Origin: Lachnospiraceae bacterium
Lineage (GTDB): Bacteria; Bacillota_A; Clostridia; Lachnospirales; Lachnospiraceae
Assembly (NCBI GenBank): GCA_021770615.1
Contig: JAETQR010000001.1
Coordinates: forward strand, 119,904 to 183,903
Direction: 5' to 3'
DNA length: 64,000 nucleotides
In this document: in pieces, positions 10,801 to 18,085 of the stretch
How the letters are laid out: every line of letters begins with the position of its first letter
Position numbering within the stretch: position 1 is the stretch's first letter
Notes under the pieces: generated by a model
What the model saw: only the letters and a program-made list of their open reading frames with translations
The model's database searches: none
What the model was told of the DNA's origin: nothing
Made by a program: the position numbers and the translations under genes

Positions 10801-13800
10801 AGCATCTTCCGCTTTCTCCAATAATTCAAAATCAACCGAAAGAACCGCATCATCCGCCATATTCAGCGCAGCCGGACGCGCCTTGATGTCAAGCGTCTGC
10901 GCTTCCGAATCGTCTGAATGGCCAGATACCCCTTTCTTCACAATCGTAACTGTCTTTCCACAGAGGTCAATTTCCCTGCCGGAAGGAATTGTGCTGACGA
11001 GATCATGGGTCAGCACGAAAGGAATCCTGCCAAACACACCTGAATTGACCGTATAGGTCGTTCCGTCAACCGTGATCTTATAATCTGCATTCTTCGCCAG
11101 CTGCGTAATCGCATCCGCCGGATAATCCCGCGCTGCCTCCGGCGTCTTCTCCTGCCCGCCGCCAATCTTGATCGTCGTGCTCACTGTCGCCGTATTTCCA
11201 GCCATATCCGTAACTTCCAGCGTGATTTCATTTACGCCTGTGAGGGTGCTGATCGCTGGTGCGCCCGCGAGTCCAAGACTTGTGCTTGTTAAATAGCTCC
11301 AGGATAAATTGTCGATCCCTCCTGATGGTTTCCCATTTACCAGCCAGCGGGCACGCATAATGGGGGCGCCGGTTATCGAATTTCCTTCCGCATCCCTTCC
11401 GTCATGCTCAGGGTATGCGCCGAGGCGCGTGATCCCCCTGTCTGTCAATTCCTCCAGCGTATACCATTTATCTTCCGGCTCTGCAATATGTGAACTGCCG
11501 TTATTAAAGAAATAAATCTTCTCATCCGGAATGACCGGCGGAAGTGTATCGATAACGACTTCTCCGATATTCGACAACGTGAAAGAGTTTCCCGCCCGGT
11601 CATAAACAGAGATACCCGTAACCTTACCGCGCCAGTTGTCAGGCAGCGGAATCTCCACCGTACCGCTTCTTAAGCCGCTGCCTGGGAAATAACGCGTATA
11701 CGTTCGTGGATTTGTATAGCTCGGCTCTGTCGTAGACGGCTTTTGTTCTCCCGTTTTCATATCTAGCTCGGTCAGCGTATATGTCACCTTATTAATCCCG
11801 CTGCATATGTCTGAACCTTCCACAGGATTATCTTCTGCCGAAATACGGATGGTCGGCTTTTTATTAAAAAACAATATACTGCTGCACTGATTATCGACCT
11901 TCGTATCATAGATCTGGGATTCACCGCTCTTCTTGTAGCGCACCGTCGGCTCCACGTCATAGCTAAGTTCAGCGGTAGGCCTGGTACGATCAATCGTAAG
12001 CGTTCGTTCCGACATTACATATAAATTACCAGCCTTGTCCTTCGCCCTTATATGATAGGTATGTTTTCCCTCTGACAGCGTGTTCGAAGACGACCCTTGA
12101 AGATAAAATAATACACATACAGGAGTGCCATACTCATAATTTGGTCCAGGTATTCTACTCTCTTCTATTTTCTGCCACTCTCCGCCATCAACCTGGAGCT
12201 CCACCGACGACTTATCTATTTCCGCATTGTCCTGTATTGCCAAACCAATTTGACTTCCTGTGTACCAGTTGGAAGTTCCATAATCGCCCCAGTGCCACTC
12301 AGTCGAATAAGTGGGCGCCTGCGTATCCTTCCAGCGGGCATAGAACTTCTTGCTGCCCGTCGCCTCTGCCTCAATTTTAGTATATTTCCGACCCGTATAC
12401 TCCTCATTATCATACCAGCCATCAAACTCAAAACCATACAAATTGTAAGTTAGGTTTTCCGTTTTCGTTTCACCATTTTCTACATATTCAAATGTCCCCC
12501 TCGACGGTTCAAGAGTCGGAACGGGCAGACTCATGTTATCTCCATACCGGTATTCCGTTTTATTCCCAGGCGCCGTATAAGGCGTCTCCTTATAGTGCCG
12601 GTGTTGTCTCGCCCTGGACATGGAGGTTTTCCCGCAATCCGTATTCTCCATGTTGTGGATGAAATGCAGGTCGTATCCCGGCATCATTAAATCATATTCC
12701 ACCTGATAGACGTCCTGCGTCCACTTGGCATAGAGCGTCATATCGTCCCGGAGCTGCGTCTGGTTATCAAAATCAAATTTTTTGCTGTCCGTGCATGCCG
12801 CATCGGTGTACCAGCCGTGAAACGTATAGCCCTTGCGTGTTGGTACAGCCGGCTCTGCCACTTTACAGTCCACGGCCGTGCTTGTGGAATTTTCGTTCTG
12901 CCTTGTCCATACCAGATAAGACGGTACGTCAGAGCCGCCCTGACTGTCAAATCTCACCCGGTGCACATAGTAGGTCCAATAATAACTTCCGCCCCATGAC
13001 GCCGGCTGGATATAGAAACGGTTCACGCCGACCTTTTTTGTCGTATATCTGACCGTCGACTGCTTCGTCGATGACCCGTCATTTGCCACAAACGATGCAA
13101 TCGGTGCGCTCTGTCCATCCGCGGTCATCCTCCCGCCGGAAGGACCGTAATTCACCTTAATTGTCATCGGGAGACCTTCCGTCTCTTTCTTTGCCGTCTC
13201 CGGTCCGCTGAGAGACGCAAGGCTTCCTTTGAAATGGTCTTTCTTAATCTCAAGTGTATTCGCTGCACCTGTCACATTGCAGTAGCCCTTGTATTCATTC
13301 CCCACCTGATCTGTCGCTTTTACATAGAGATACCAGGTTCCCATCTGCGTGAGATTGACGGTATAACTACCTTTTGCCAGGTCAGAGGCTGGCACGGACT
13401 TCAATCCGGACGGCGTGGCTGTGCCAAGTGTATCCTTATCTGTTTTTGACACCAGCTTATACTGCACCGAGGCAAGACCGCTTCTCTCCGTGCCGCCCTC
13501 ACCATTGGCCGGCACAGGGTCGCTAAATGTCATCACGATCGGCACCGTCGTATCCGTATACCAGCCGCTCGTCCTTGGCGTCGCATCGGCTTTCGCAGTC
13601 AGCACCGGAACGGTTTTGTCGATATTTTCTACCGTAATCTCCGCTGTTGCCGCATTTCTTTTTGTGTCCGTTACCGTAAAGGTATATTTGCCGTTAGCGG
13701 TGATCCCGATATCATTGTACTGGTAAACGTCGGAAGAACCGGCCTCTGTCTGCAGTTTGTCCAGCGCAAGGGTGGTCGCCCCCGCCCCTTCACGCTGCAT

Positions 13801-16800
13801 TTTGATGGACTGTATCCCGCTTTTCTCATAAATGGAGAGTTCCAGCTTTGCCTCCTTCGCCCATTTGGTATCTCTCTGGTGTACGCGGATCTGAGGCGCA
13901 TCAAAATCCACACCCTGTGCCACGTTGATCGCCTGGCTTCTCACCACATGTCCCGCACTGTCACTGGCAATCACATAATAAGTACCTGCCGAAGTCAGTG
14001 TGAACTCGCCGCTTAACTCTGTTGTAACTTCATCGTTCGGCAGATTGACCGCCGTGATCGTATTGCCATTCGCATTTACCGTATAGGTATAGACATACCC
14101 TTTGTTTGTTTCGCTTTTCTTTTGCACCGTAACGATCGGCGCTTTGAGGTTGACCGTATATGTGCCGGAAGATGCAGCAGACGTAGTCTTATTGCCCGCA
14201 TGATCCTCCACGTCTATGTTCAGACGATACGTATAGTTACTGCCCGTAGTTCCCGTTGTTACTGCTTTATAAGTACCGTCGTCCTGCTCTGTCAGGACAG
14301 CTTTCTCTGTCACCTGGCTGCCGCCGTTTGTCGTCTTCGTCCATGTGCCGGTAACATTCTTTACACCGGAGCCACCTGCATCCGCAGGTGTGACGATAAA
14401 CGTCACGTTTTCTGTCTGAATCTTCTCCACCGGCTCCGAAACCTGCGCCGAGGGCGCTGCCCTGTCAATCTTTGTGACCGCGACAGACTTTACTACCGTT
14501 TCCCCGCCGGCGGTGAGGGTAAACGTATAGCCGCCATTCGCCGTCGCCGTATAAGAATTCCCGGAGACGGTCTGCTCCGACCCGGACGGTGTTCTGACCT
14601 TCACGACAGCCCCTGCGGGTTCCTTTGTCGTTATGTTGATCTTCCGCTCTCTCGCCCACGCGCGATTGTCCACGGAAAGGGCGATATCCGGCAGCTTACC
14701 GGACGCAGCGCTCGAAAAATTAAAACTGCGGCTGGCAAAGGCCTCCCTGCCCGTGGCATTGTAAACAGCGCGCGCATGGAGATACCATGTGCCGGAGGTC
14801 TGCCTGTTCGTTACTTTTGTCCCGCTTGTACTGCTGATCCAGCCCGCTGCAGGTATGGCACTTGTCTGAGACCACGCATACTGCAGGGTATTCGCATTGG
14901 TGGCGGTAATGACTGCCTGTGCTGTGCCGTTTGTAAGGGACGGATTCGTGATAGATACGGTAGGAACTTTGTTGTCTACCGACACCGTCGTGCTTCCCGT
15001 GCCTCCGGATGCCTTGCCGCTCGTATCACACATATCCTTGATCTTATCTGCACCGTTTATTTTATTGACCTTCAGGGTAGAGGACGCATTTTCCGGAACC
15101 TTCCCCTTAAAATAGAGGACGTTCGTATCTGCACCACCCGCATACGTAAAGGTACCCCATGAAGTATTCAGTGTCACACCGGACAGCGTGCTGTTTTGGC
15201 TGTCCACGATCTCATCAAAGACCAGCGGAAGGTTCACTTCATCGCCCGGCTTATATGTGCCGCTGCCAACCGATGCAACGCTGCAGAGCTGCGGCTCTGT
15301 ATCATCTGCCACCTTCATGTAATCCGTATACGTTTCCATGTGCCATTTGTCTGTGTCCTTTCCTGTCGCAGCAAACCACACATTCACGGTTTCATCCATG
15401 CCAAACTTCAGCCAATCCCCGGACACGGCGCCGGCACGCACCGAGGAGGCAAAATCTTTTATATTCGTCCTTGATGCCGTACCGGGAATCGTGACATCTG
15501 CCCCGGATGATGAAGTGATGTCAAATCTTGCCGTGTACTTCGCCGTCCCAAACAAAGAATCATTTATATTGATCGGACCGTTATGCTCATTGGAACTATT
15601 AAAATTATTCGGCGCATGGTTCGCAATCCAGATATGTTCCCAGGCATCATTGTCTTCTTTCGCCTTAAACTTCAGCTTGTAATAAATATCTTTTAACGCC
15701 GTCTGTTTCAAGTAAGCGCGTTCGTTCGCCGTCCCGATGTCAAAGGATCGCTGGGTATTAAAATTCTTACAGCCATGGCTCTGGTTATAACCCCTGTTAT
15801 TTGTAAAAAACGGCTGGTGCGCTTTCGTCTTACTTCTGTCCACCACGTATTTGTTATCATTACTCGTGGAGACGCTTCTTGCATTTTCACCATATACCGT
15901 TCTGCTTACCGTATAACTGCCGCTTTTTGCCAGCCTTCTCTCTGCCCTGGCGGCGCTGCCAAGCGTACCGCCGCCATCGACGCGGTACAGCTCCACCCAG
16001 TAGACACGATCTGCATTTGTGTAGGCAGTGGCAGGTTTACCGGAAAATATGACGTTCGCCCCTTTTTCGGTAATCTCAATGGTCTTTGTTGTTTCCCCCT
16101 CCGCAAATGTCAGCGACGCTGCTTTGCCGGTAAAATGAGTGCCGCTGACGGCAGAGCCATTCAGCGTGCGGTAATATACCGTCTGTCTGCCATCCGTTCC
16201 ATTGATCCTCGTAACGGTAAATGTATTGTTTCCATTATTCTTTATCGTAAATTCTCCGTATTTTTTCGCATTTATGTCAAATCGATCCTCTGCACCGTAC
16301 CAGACCTGCCCGGCGGCATTTTTCGCATAGGCACGGACATGGTATATGACGCCGTCCACAATGTCCGTTGCCGTCCCCTTCAGGGTACCGCCTTTTGTCT
16401 TCACCACCGATGACGTCTTTACCTGTCCGTTGCAGAGCCCGGTGGTGGGGTTCATCATAATGCCCCACACGAAACCTGTCTCTGTGATCTTCTCCCCGCC
16501 TGTATAAGTGAGTGTGGCGGAAAGGCTGAAGCTGGCCTTGCCGGCCACACGCGCCGCCTTCGTGCTGCTCAGTTCCAGCGGTTTCGGCAGTACGGTGACT
16601 TTCAGCGTCGCTGTCTTGTCGGAATAGCCAGGCACACTCACCCGGTAGGTCACGGTATAGGTACCTGCCGTTTTCGTGTTGACGGTCGATGTATACGTTA
16701 CGGTGCCGACCTTTTTTTTGATAAACGATAAGTACCATTCCTCATCTACGGTGCTGTCTTCTAAAATCGTCGTCACCGTATCCGTCAGGCTGATAAACGG

Positions 16801-17874
16801 CTCTCCAACCACTTCGACCTGCTTTGTCAGCGTATCGGAAAGTCCTCCCTCCGGAGACACCGCATAACAGCCAAGCGTCGTTTCTCCGATCACCGCATCT
16901 TCCGACAGCGTTATCGGAACGGAAAAATTGCCGTTCCCATCCGCCACAGCGGTATATTCCTGTCCCAGCACTTCCACACAGACCGTACAGCCCGGATTTG
17001 TCTTTCCCGTCACGTTTCTGGTTTTTCCTATCACCAGCCGGGGAACGTCAGCGGTCAGTTCCGGCTTTTTCGGGGAAGGCGGAAGTTCACCCACGCCAAG
17101 CAGCACATAGCGGCTCCACTTCTGTCCGGGGGCTACCTTCCCTGTCCATGACCATGCCATACCGCTGTCTTTATTGTAAGGCACCGTTTTATCCTCAAGA
17201 TCCGTAAACATATTCCGATAGGCCTCAGCAAAAAATCCATACCACATCGTCGTTGCCGTAGGCGCTGCCAAATTGTATTGATAACTGTTTTTCGGGGCTC
17301 CATCCATCTTCAGGCCATTTCCCGTGCCCACAACCTCGGCAAAGTCATTGTCATCGATCATGACATCTGCCGACGAGCCAACCTGAAATTCCTGCTCCGT
17401 AGAACCTTTATTCTCCACCGTATAACGGATACGGACATATCTTCCGTTATAGACTAATTCCATTTGCCTGGAGCCAAAAAGGGAGTTTCCCATCGTGACG
17501 TTCTTGCTGCTGTTCCATCTTATTATCTCCCCGTCCACCTTGCTCGCAGTTGTGTAGCCTGCGTCGCTATAAGTCGTCTGCAGCTCTTTATCATTGTCAA
17601 TGCCGTGCACGTTAAAGCGCTGTTTCGTATTGTCATACCACATATAGGCGCTCTTGCCGCTTTCTGCCGGTTCCGCTGCTGCGGCCTTCGGCGCCACTGC
17701 ACGTTCCATCGTATTTCCCGCCGTATTTTCTGCCGCACGTGCAGCAGCCGCTCCCGGCATATTCGGGCAGGACGTGACAAATACACATAGGGCAAGCAGC
17801 GCCGCTAAGATGCGCAGCCCCTTCTTTCTTTTTGATTTTATTCGCATAGTTTTTCGCATGGTTGATTCCTTCAT
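4891..17874 (-). CDS. Giant secreted Ig-like / InlB-repeat surface protein (4,327 residues)
   Basis: Start ATG 17874, with GGAGGG seven bases upstream. A signal peptide (basic start, hydrophobic 21-36) precedes an N-terminal region without a family I recognise. A Calx-beta-like domain lies at about 546-625. Many Ig-like domains follow, with recurrent KDxAGN and TVDxAGN motifs. Five InlB-type repeats sit near residues 1638-1716, 1717-1850, 2431-2535, 3046-3118 and 3846-3916, each ending in LYAKW-type motifs. The second half is built from divergent copies of a composite block (xLTGLxANAxY ... ARPxAP ... YSTDGGxTW). The last two copies, about 200 residues each, are very similar. A Thr-Pro linker at about 4085-4125 leads to Fn3-like and BIG2-like basic domains at the C-terminus, as in the gene downstream. 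No LPXTG and no catalytic motif are seen. Likely an adhesin or envelope-associated fibre. Confidence 0.85.
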   Translation of the reverse strand: MKESTMRKTMRIKSKRKKGLRILAALLALCVFVTSCPNMPGAAAARAAENTAGNTMERAVAPKAAAAEPAESGKSAYMWYDNTKQRFNVHGIDNDKELQTTYSDAGYTTASKVDGEIIRWNSSKNVTMGNSLFGSRQMELVYNGRYVRIRYTVENKGSTEQEFQVGSSADVMIDDNDFAEVVGTGNGLKMDGAPKNSYQYNLAAPTATTMWYGFFAEAYRNMFTDLEDKTVPYNKDSGMAWSWTGKVAPGQKWSRYVLLGVGELPPSPKKPELTADVPRLVIGKTRNVTGKTNPGCTVCVEVLGQEYTAVADGNGNFSVPITLSEDAVIGETTLGCYAVSPEGGLSDTLTKQVEVVGEPFISLTDTVTTILEDSTVDEEWYLSFIKKKVGTVTYTSTVNTKTAGTYTVTYRVSVPGYSDKTATLKVTVLPKPLELSSTKAARVAGKASFSLSATLTYTGGEKITETGFVWGIMMNPTTGLCNGQVKTSSVVKTKGGTLKGTATDIVDGVIYHVRAYAKNAAGQVWYGAEDRFDINAKKYGEFTIKNNGNNTFTVTRINGTDGRQTVYYRTLNGSAVSGTHFTGKAASLTFAEGETTKTIEITEKGANVIFSGKPATAYTNADRVYWVELYRVDGGGTLGSAARAERRLAKSGSYTVSRTVYGENARSVSTSNDNKYVVDRSKTKAHQPFFTNNRGYNQSHGCKNFNTQRSFDIGTANERAYLKQTALKDIYYKLKFKAKEDNDAWEHIWIANHAPNNFNSSNEHNGPININDSLFGTAKYTARFDITSSSGADVTIPGTASRTNIKDFASSVRAGAVSGDWLKFGMDETVNVWFAATGKDTDKWHMETYTDYMKVADDTEPQLCSVASVGSGTYKPGDEVNLPLVFDEIVDSQNSTLSGVTLNTSWGTFTYAGGADTNVLYFKGKVPENASSTLKVNKINGADKIKDMCDTSGKASGGTGSTTVSVDNKVPTVSITNPSLTNGTAQAVITATNANTLQYAWSQTSAIPAAGWISSTSGTKVTNRQTSGTWYLHARAVYNATGREAFASRSFNFSSAASGKLPDIALSVDNRAWARERKINITTKEPAGAVVKVRTPSGSEQTVSGNSYTATANGGYTFTLTAGGETVVKSVAVTKIDRAAPSAQVSEPVEKIQTENVTFIVTPADAGGSGVKNVTGTWTKTTNGGSQVTEKAVLTEQDDGTYKAVTTGTTGSNYTYRLNIDVEDHAGNKTTSAASSGTYTVNLKAPIVTVQKKSETNKGYVYTYTVNANGNTITAVNLPNDEVTTELSGEFTLTSAGTYYVIASDSAGHVVRSQAINVAQGVDFDAPQIRVHQRDTKWAKEAKLELSIYEKSGIQSIKMQREGAGATTLALDKLQTEAGSSDVYQYNDIGITANGKYTFTVTDTKRNAATAEITVENIDKTVPVLTAKADATPRTSGWYTDTTVPIVMTFSDPVPANGEGGTERSGLASVQYKLVSKTDKDTLGTATPSGLKSVPASDLAKGSYTVNLTQMGTWYLYVKATDQVGNEYKGYCNVTGAANTLEIKKDHFKGSLASLSGPETAKKETEGLPMTIKVNYGPSGGRMTADGQSAPIASFVANDGSSTKQSTVRYTTKKVGVNRFYIQPASWGGSYYWTYYVHRVRFDSQGGSDVPSYLVWTRQNENSTSTAVDCKVAEPAVPTRKGYTFHGWYTDAACTDSKKFDFDNQTQLRDDMTLYAKWTQDVYQVEYDLMMPGYDLHFIHNMENTDCGKTSMSRARQHRHYKETPYTAPGNKTEYRYGDNMSLPVPTLEPSRGTFEYVENGETKTENLTYNLYGFEFDGWYDNEEYTGRKYTKIEAEATGSKKFYARWKDTQAPTYSTEWHWGDYGTSNWYTGSQIGLAIQDNAEIDKSSVELQVDGGEWQKIEESRIPGPNYEYGTPVCVLFYLQGSSSNTLSEGKHTYHIRAKDKAGNLYVMSERTLTIDRTRPTAELSYDVEPTVRYKKSGESQIYDTKVDNQCSSILFFNKKPTIRISAEDNPVEGSDICSGINKVTYTLTELDMKTGEQKPSTTEPSYTNPRTYTRYFPGSGLRSGTVEIPLPDNWRGKVTGISVYDRAGNSFTLSNIGEVVIDTLPPVIPDEKIYFFNNGSSHIAEPEDKWYTLEELTDRGITRLGAYPEHDGRDAEGNSITGAPIMRARWLVNGKPSGGIDNLSWSYLTSTSLGLAGAPAISTLTGVNEITLEVTDMAGNTATVSTTIKIGGGQEKTPEAARDYPADAITQLAKNADYKITVDGTTYTVNSGVFGRIPFVLTHDLVSTIPSGREIDLCGKTVTIVKKGVSGHSDDSEAQTLDIKARPAALNMADDAVLSVDFELLEKAEDAQINLKIADSTYVYEYSTDGGKTWKQVPADKVIKNLPSGNIPLRAEAKANTTEAANDGWPHGKQGQKYIDPGKGKIFVQYDLNAANPSASGQPGRVNSLHYKSTLTRPSNPTRTGYQFMGWYTSAKPYQPGGSTEAKWRFSGEANANTVGEIIGTNRAEYEGRIVDNSIGVTLYAGWRETTKPTLNLALETDTSADGSGAMASAESGKWYPNLRVKMTYSDNVGVTKLYYTTSSSTNPTWYSVDMSGAATSDNKVFTLPYTNLSEGSYTIRFKAVDAAGNETEKSISYKLDKTRPVLGEESYNSGCKNIWHWTIRKSNLVITIPVTETNVKQVEYTLMPFTSAAAGKELTDEVSDECVAAGNTDVKTVNVSGGKAAITLPADFKGAIKVKAVDLAGNCSEEKQIGVKAPGIKGLFVENNAPEIAVKANGEGLSQNYYDTAPELSVDVTDLTGGKDKNAGIASITWQIGSGTKNKVKADFDAQPTRDYTFTLNELAGKTGVFNVNFTATDQAGNSKTKSVTVKIKSKAETPVVTVDYANEKLTGLAANAKYDVRGETFTTDGSGCIRMAEDWFGTDDFQISRKAYREDLLDSDCAVCKIAARPDAPDVSVAKDETIRGKADAQLDGVSKYMEYSADGGITWTGVRESDLKELTGDKGILDVPTGILTVRIKATAGAPHGYETEVRPNAGRTLTVTFHPMGGSNVSAITGRSWHDTVEQPADPTKAGHDFVGWYKDAKGEEPWHFDGDAGAEDRLEDDITLYAKWRDTVNPVLSAALETGVDGVMEDVTGRDWYYPDLQVKLTYSDNVDVTKLYVSKDGGAYALVGSMGGTEGSADISGGVPQGKTTDGDVQYQFIYDGIAEGSHTYTFKAQDADGNMMETGVLTAKLDTTAPAMGEASFESGYKNLWDWIVRNESLQITVPINEIDSGVEEVAYTLVPADDVTDATVITGTAAVEEVSDDGVDYQAKIYVASDFKGSVRIEAKDKAGNEADIKTIGTDEEDVKGVIVENKAPMITVHADRDITATGAAVAADVPGMTVSEEYYETAPELIVNVTDEENDILNGLVTGGIASLSYQIGDGEPTLVGTQDEYKNERKTKVDFTIPGAKIPEGENDITITAVDHAGNRSTKELTIKVKTPLDVPRAKIGYVEETLTGLEGDTSYWISVDGEDDSRKRMTTDADGKIKLEEDWIGGTLHIVQISSMDARSDSPEQSLVIPSRPGAPVLGTEDESHPMWRDGKITGLAADKEYEIADDNASIQWRDANVTDGKITGLYGTGCVPDDASASYGKYCVRIKAADHPDGSGNFTGIPANVTVGSGSPVKYDEPDAEIDYRETSLKERVPGGLVPNAEYKIVYVEDGKTVTETFMTDDDGYGFIEDAWMGQECQIIRSGYGMSSIESEPQRVMIPPRPAAPAPVGKEVSGKDREDGKLTGLKAGISYEISTDGGGTWTEKTANENGEITGLAAADYTVRESATDTTFASQPCEPVKVNGCYGVTLHGNGGSAGTTLTVYTEGTGAVLPTDWTKDSYRFAGWYDNEALDGEAVTDISVTVTGAKEYWAKWQRETPVSEIDYREMLLTGLVANAEYKLEYEKDGETTVITFTADETGNALIQEECIGKDCRIIRLGHDVTDADSEAQNLTIPPRPAAPEPGVSGVSREGAEDGKLTGLKPDTVYEISTDNGVTWTEKTTDGNGEITGLGIADYIVREAATDTNFTGQPCKPVTVKKNSAVTPTPAVTPTPDAGEKLAVTPMPAAGGKPAATPTGKTKKVSDKEKSKLELHSNLKAVQTGTNLKITWGRVTGADGYSVYTQYCGKDFNARSLNQVRRGRITKITIKKVNGKKLDTTKNFKLYVVAWKWKDGKRVPLAKTLIMHTAGKDSVKYTNVKKIQAKKISYVMKQGGSATLRLKAVLHDKRKKQLSLAHCKEFRYLSSNKKVATVTADGKVKAKGTGECTVYVFAKNGCKRKIKIRVKK

Positions 17875-17918
17875 GTCTTTCCCTCCATCTTAAATAATCC
17901 ATATGTCTCATCACGCTT

Positions 17919-17932
17919 TGCGAACGTTTTCA
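17919..17932 (-). promoter_or_regulatory. Candidate catabolite-responsive element (cre)
   Basis: TGAAAACGTTCGCA on the minus strand matches the CcpA operator consensus TGWAARCGYTWNCW with one mismatch. It lies four bases downstream of the proposed -10, so it would cover the transcription start, a position usually associated with repression. Binding is inferred from sequence only. Confidence 0.4.
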
Positions 17933-17935
17933 AAT

Positions 17936-17964
17936 AAAATATGACATTTTAATATATTTTTCAA
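17936..17964 (-). promoter_or_regulatory. Promoter of the giant surface protein
   Basis: TTGAAA (17959-17964), a 17-base spacer, then TATTTT (17936-17941), about 62 bases upstream of the start codon. The spacing is ideal and the surroundings are AT-rich. A cre-like site overlaps the expected start. Confidence 0.5.
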
Positions 17965-18013
17965 TACCTTTGGAATGCTTTGCACTTTTCAGGGTATAAT
18001 TTGTATGGCGCAC

Positions 18014-18056
18014 CAAAAAAAGTCCACTCCTCCGCATATGCGTTAGAATGGACTTT
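18014..18056 (-). terminator. Terminator of the pyruvate:ferredoxin oxidoreductase gene
   Basis: AAAGTCCA (18019-18026) pairs with TGGACTTT (18049-18056), and on the minus strand the stem runs straight into a seven-T tract. It lies 30 bases past the stop of the oxidoreductase gene and separates it from the giant surface-protein gene. Confidence 0.8.
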
Positions 18057-18085
18057 CTATCTTTACTTATTAAAACGAAATTGAT

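Noticed and set aside
14122..15162. A 346-codon plus-strand open frame
   Set aside because: It is antisense to the giant surface-protein gene, rich in Arg/Cys, with no ribosome site or recognisable domain; typical shadow of a GC-richer repeat gene.
1521..17874. Sortase (LPXTG) anchor on the large surface proteins
   Set aside because: Both end in basic BIG2-like domains with no LPXTG, hydrophobic tail or charged end.
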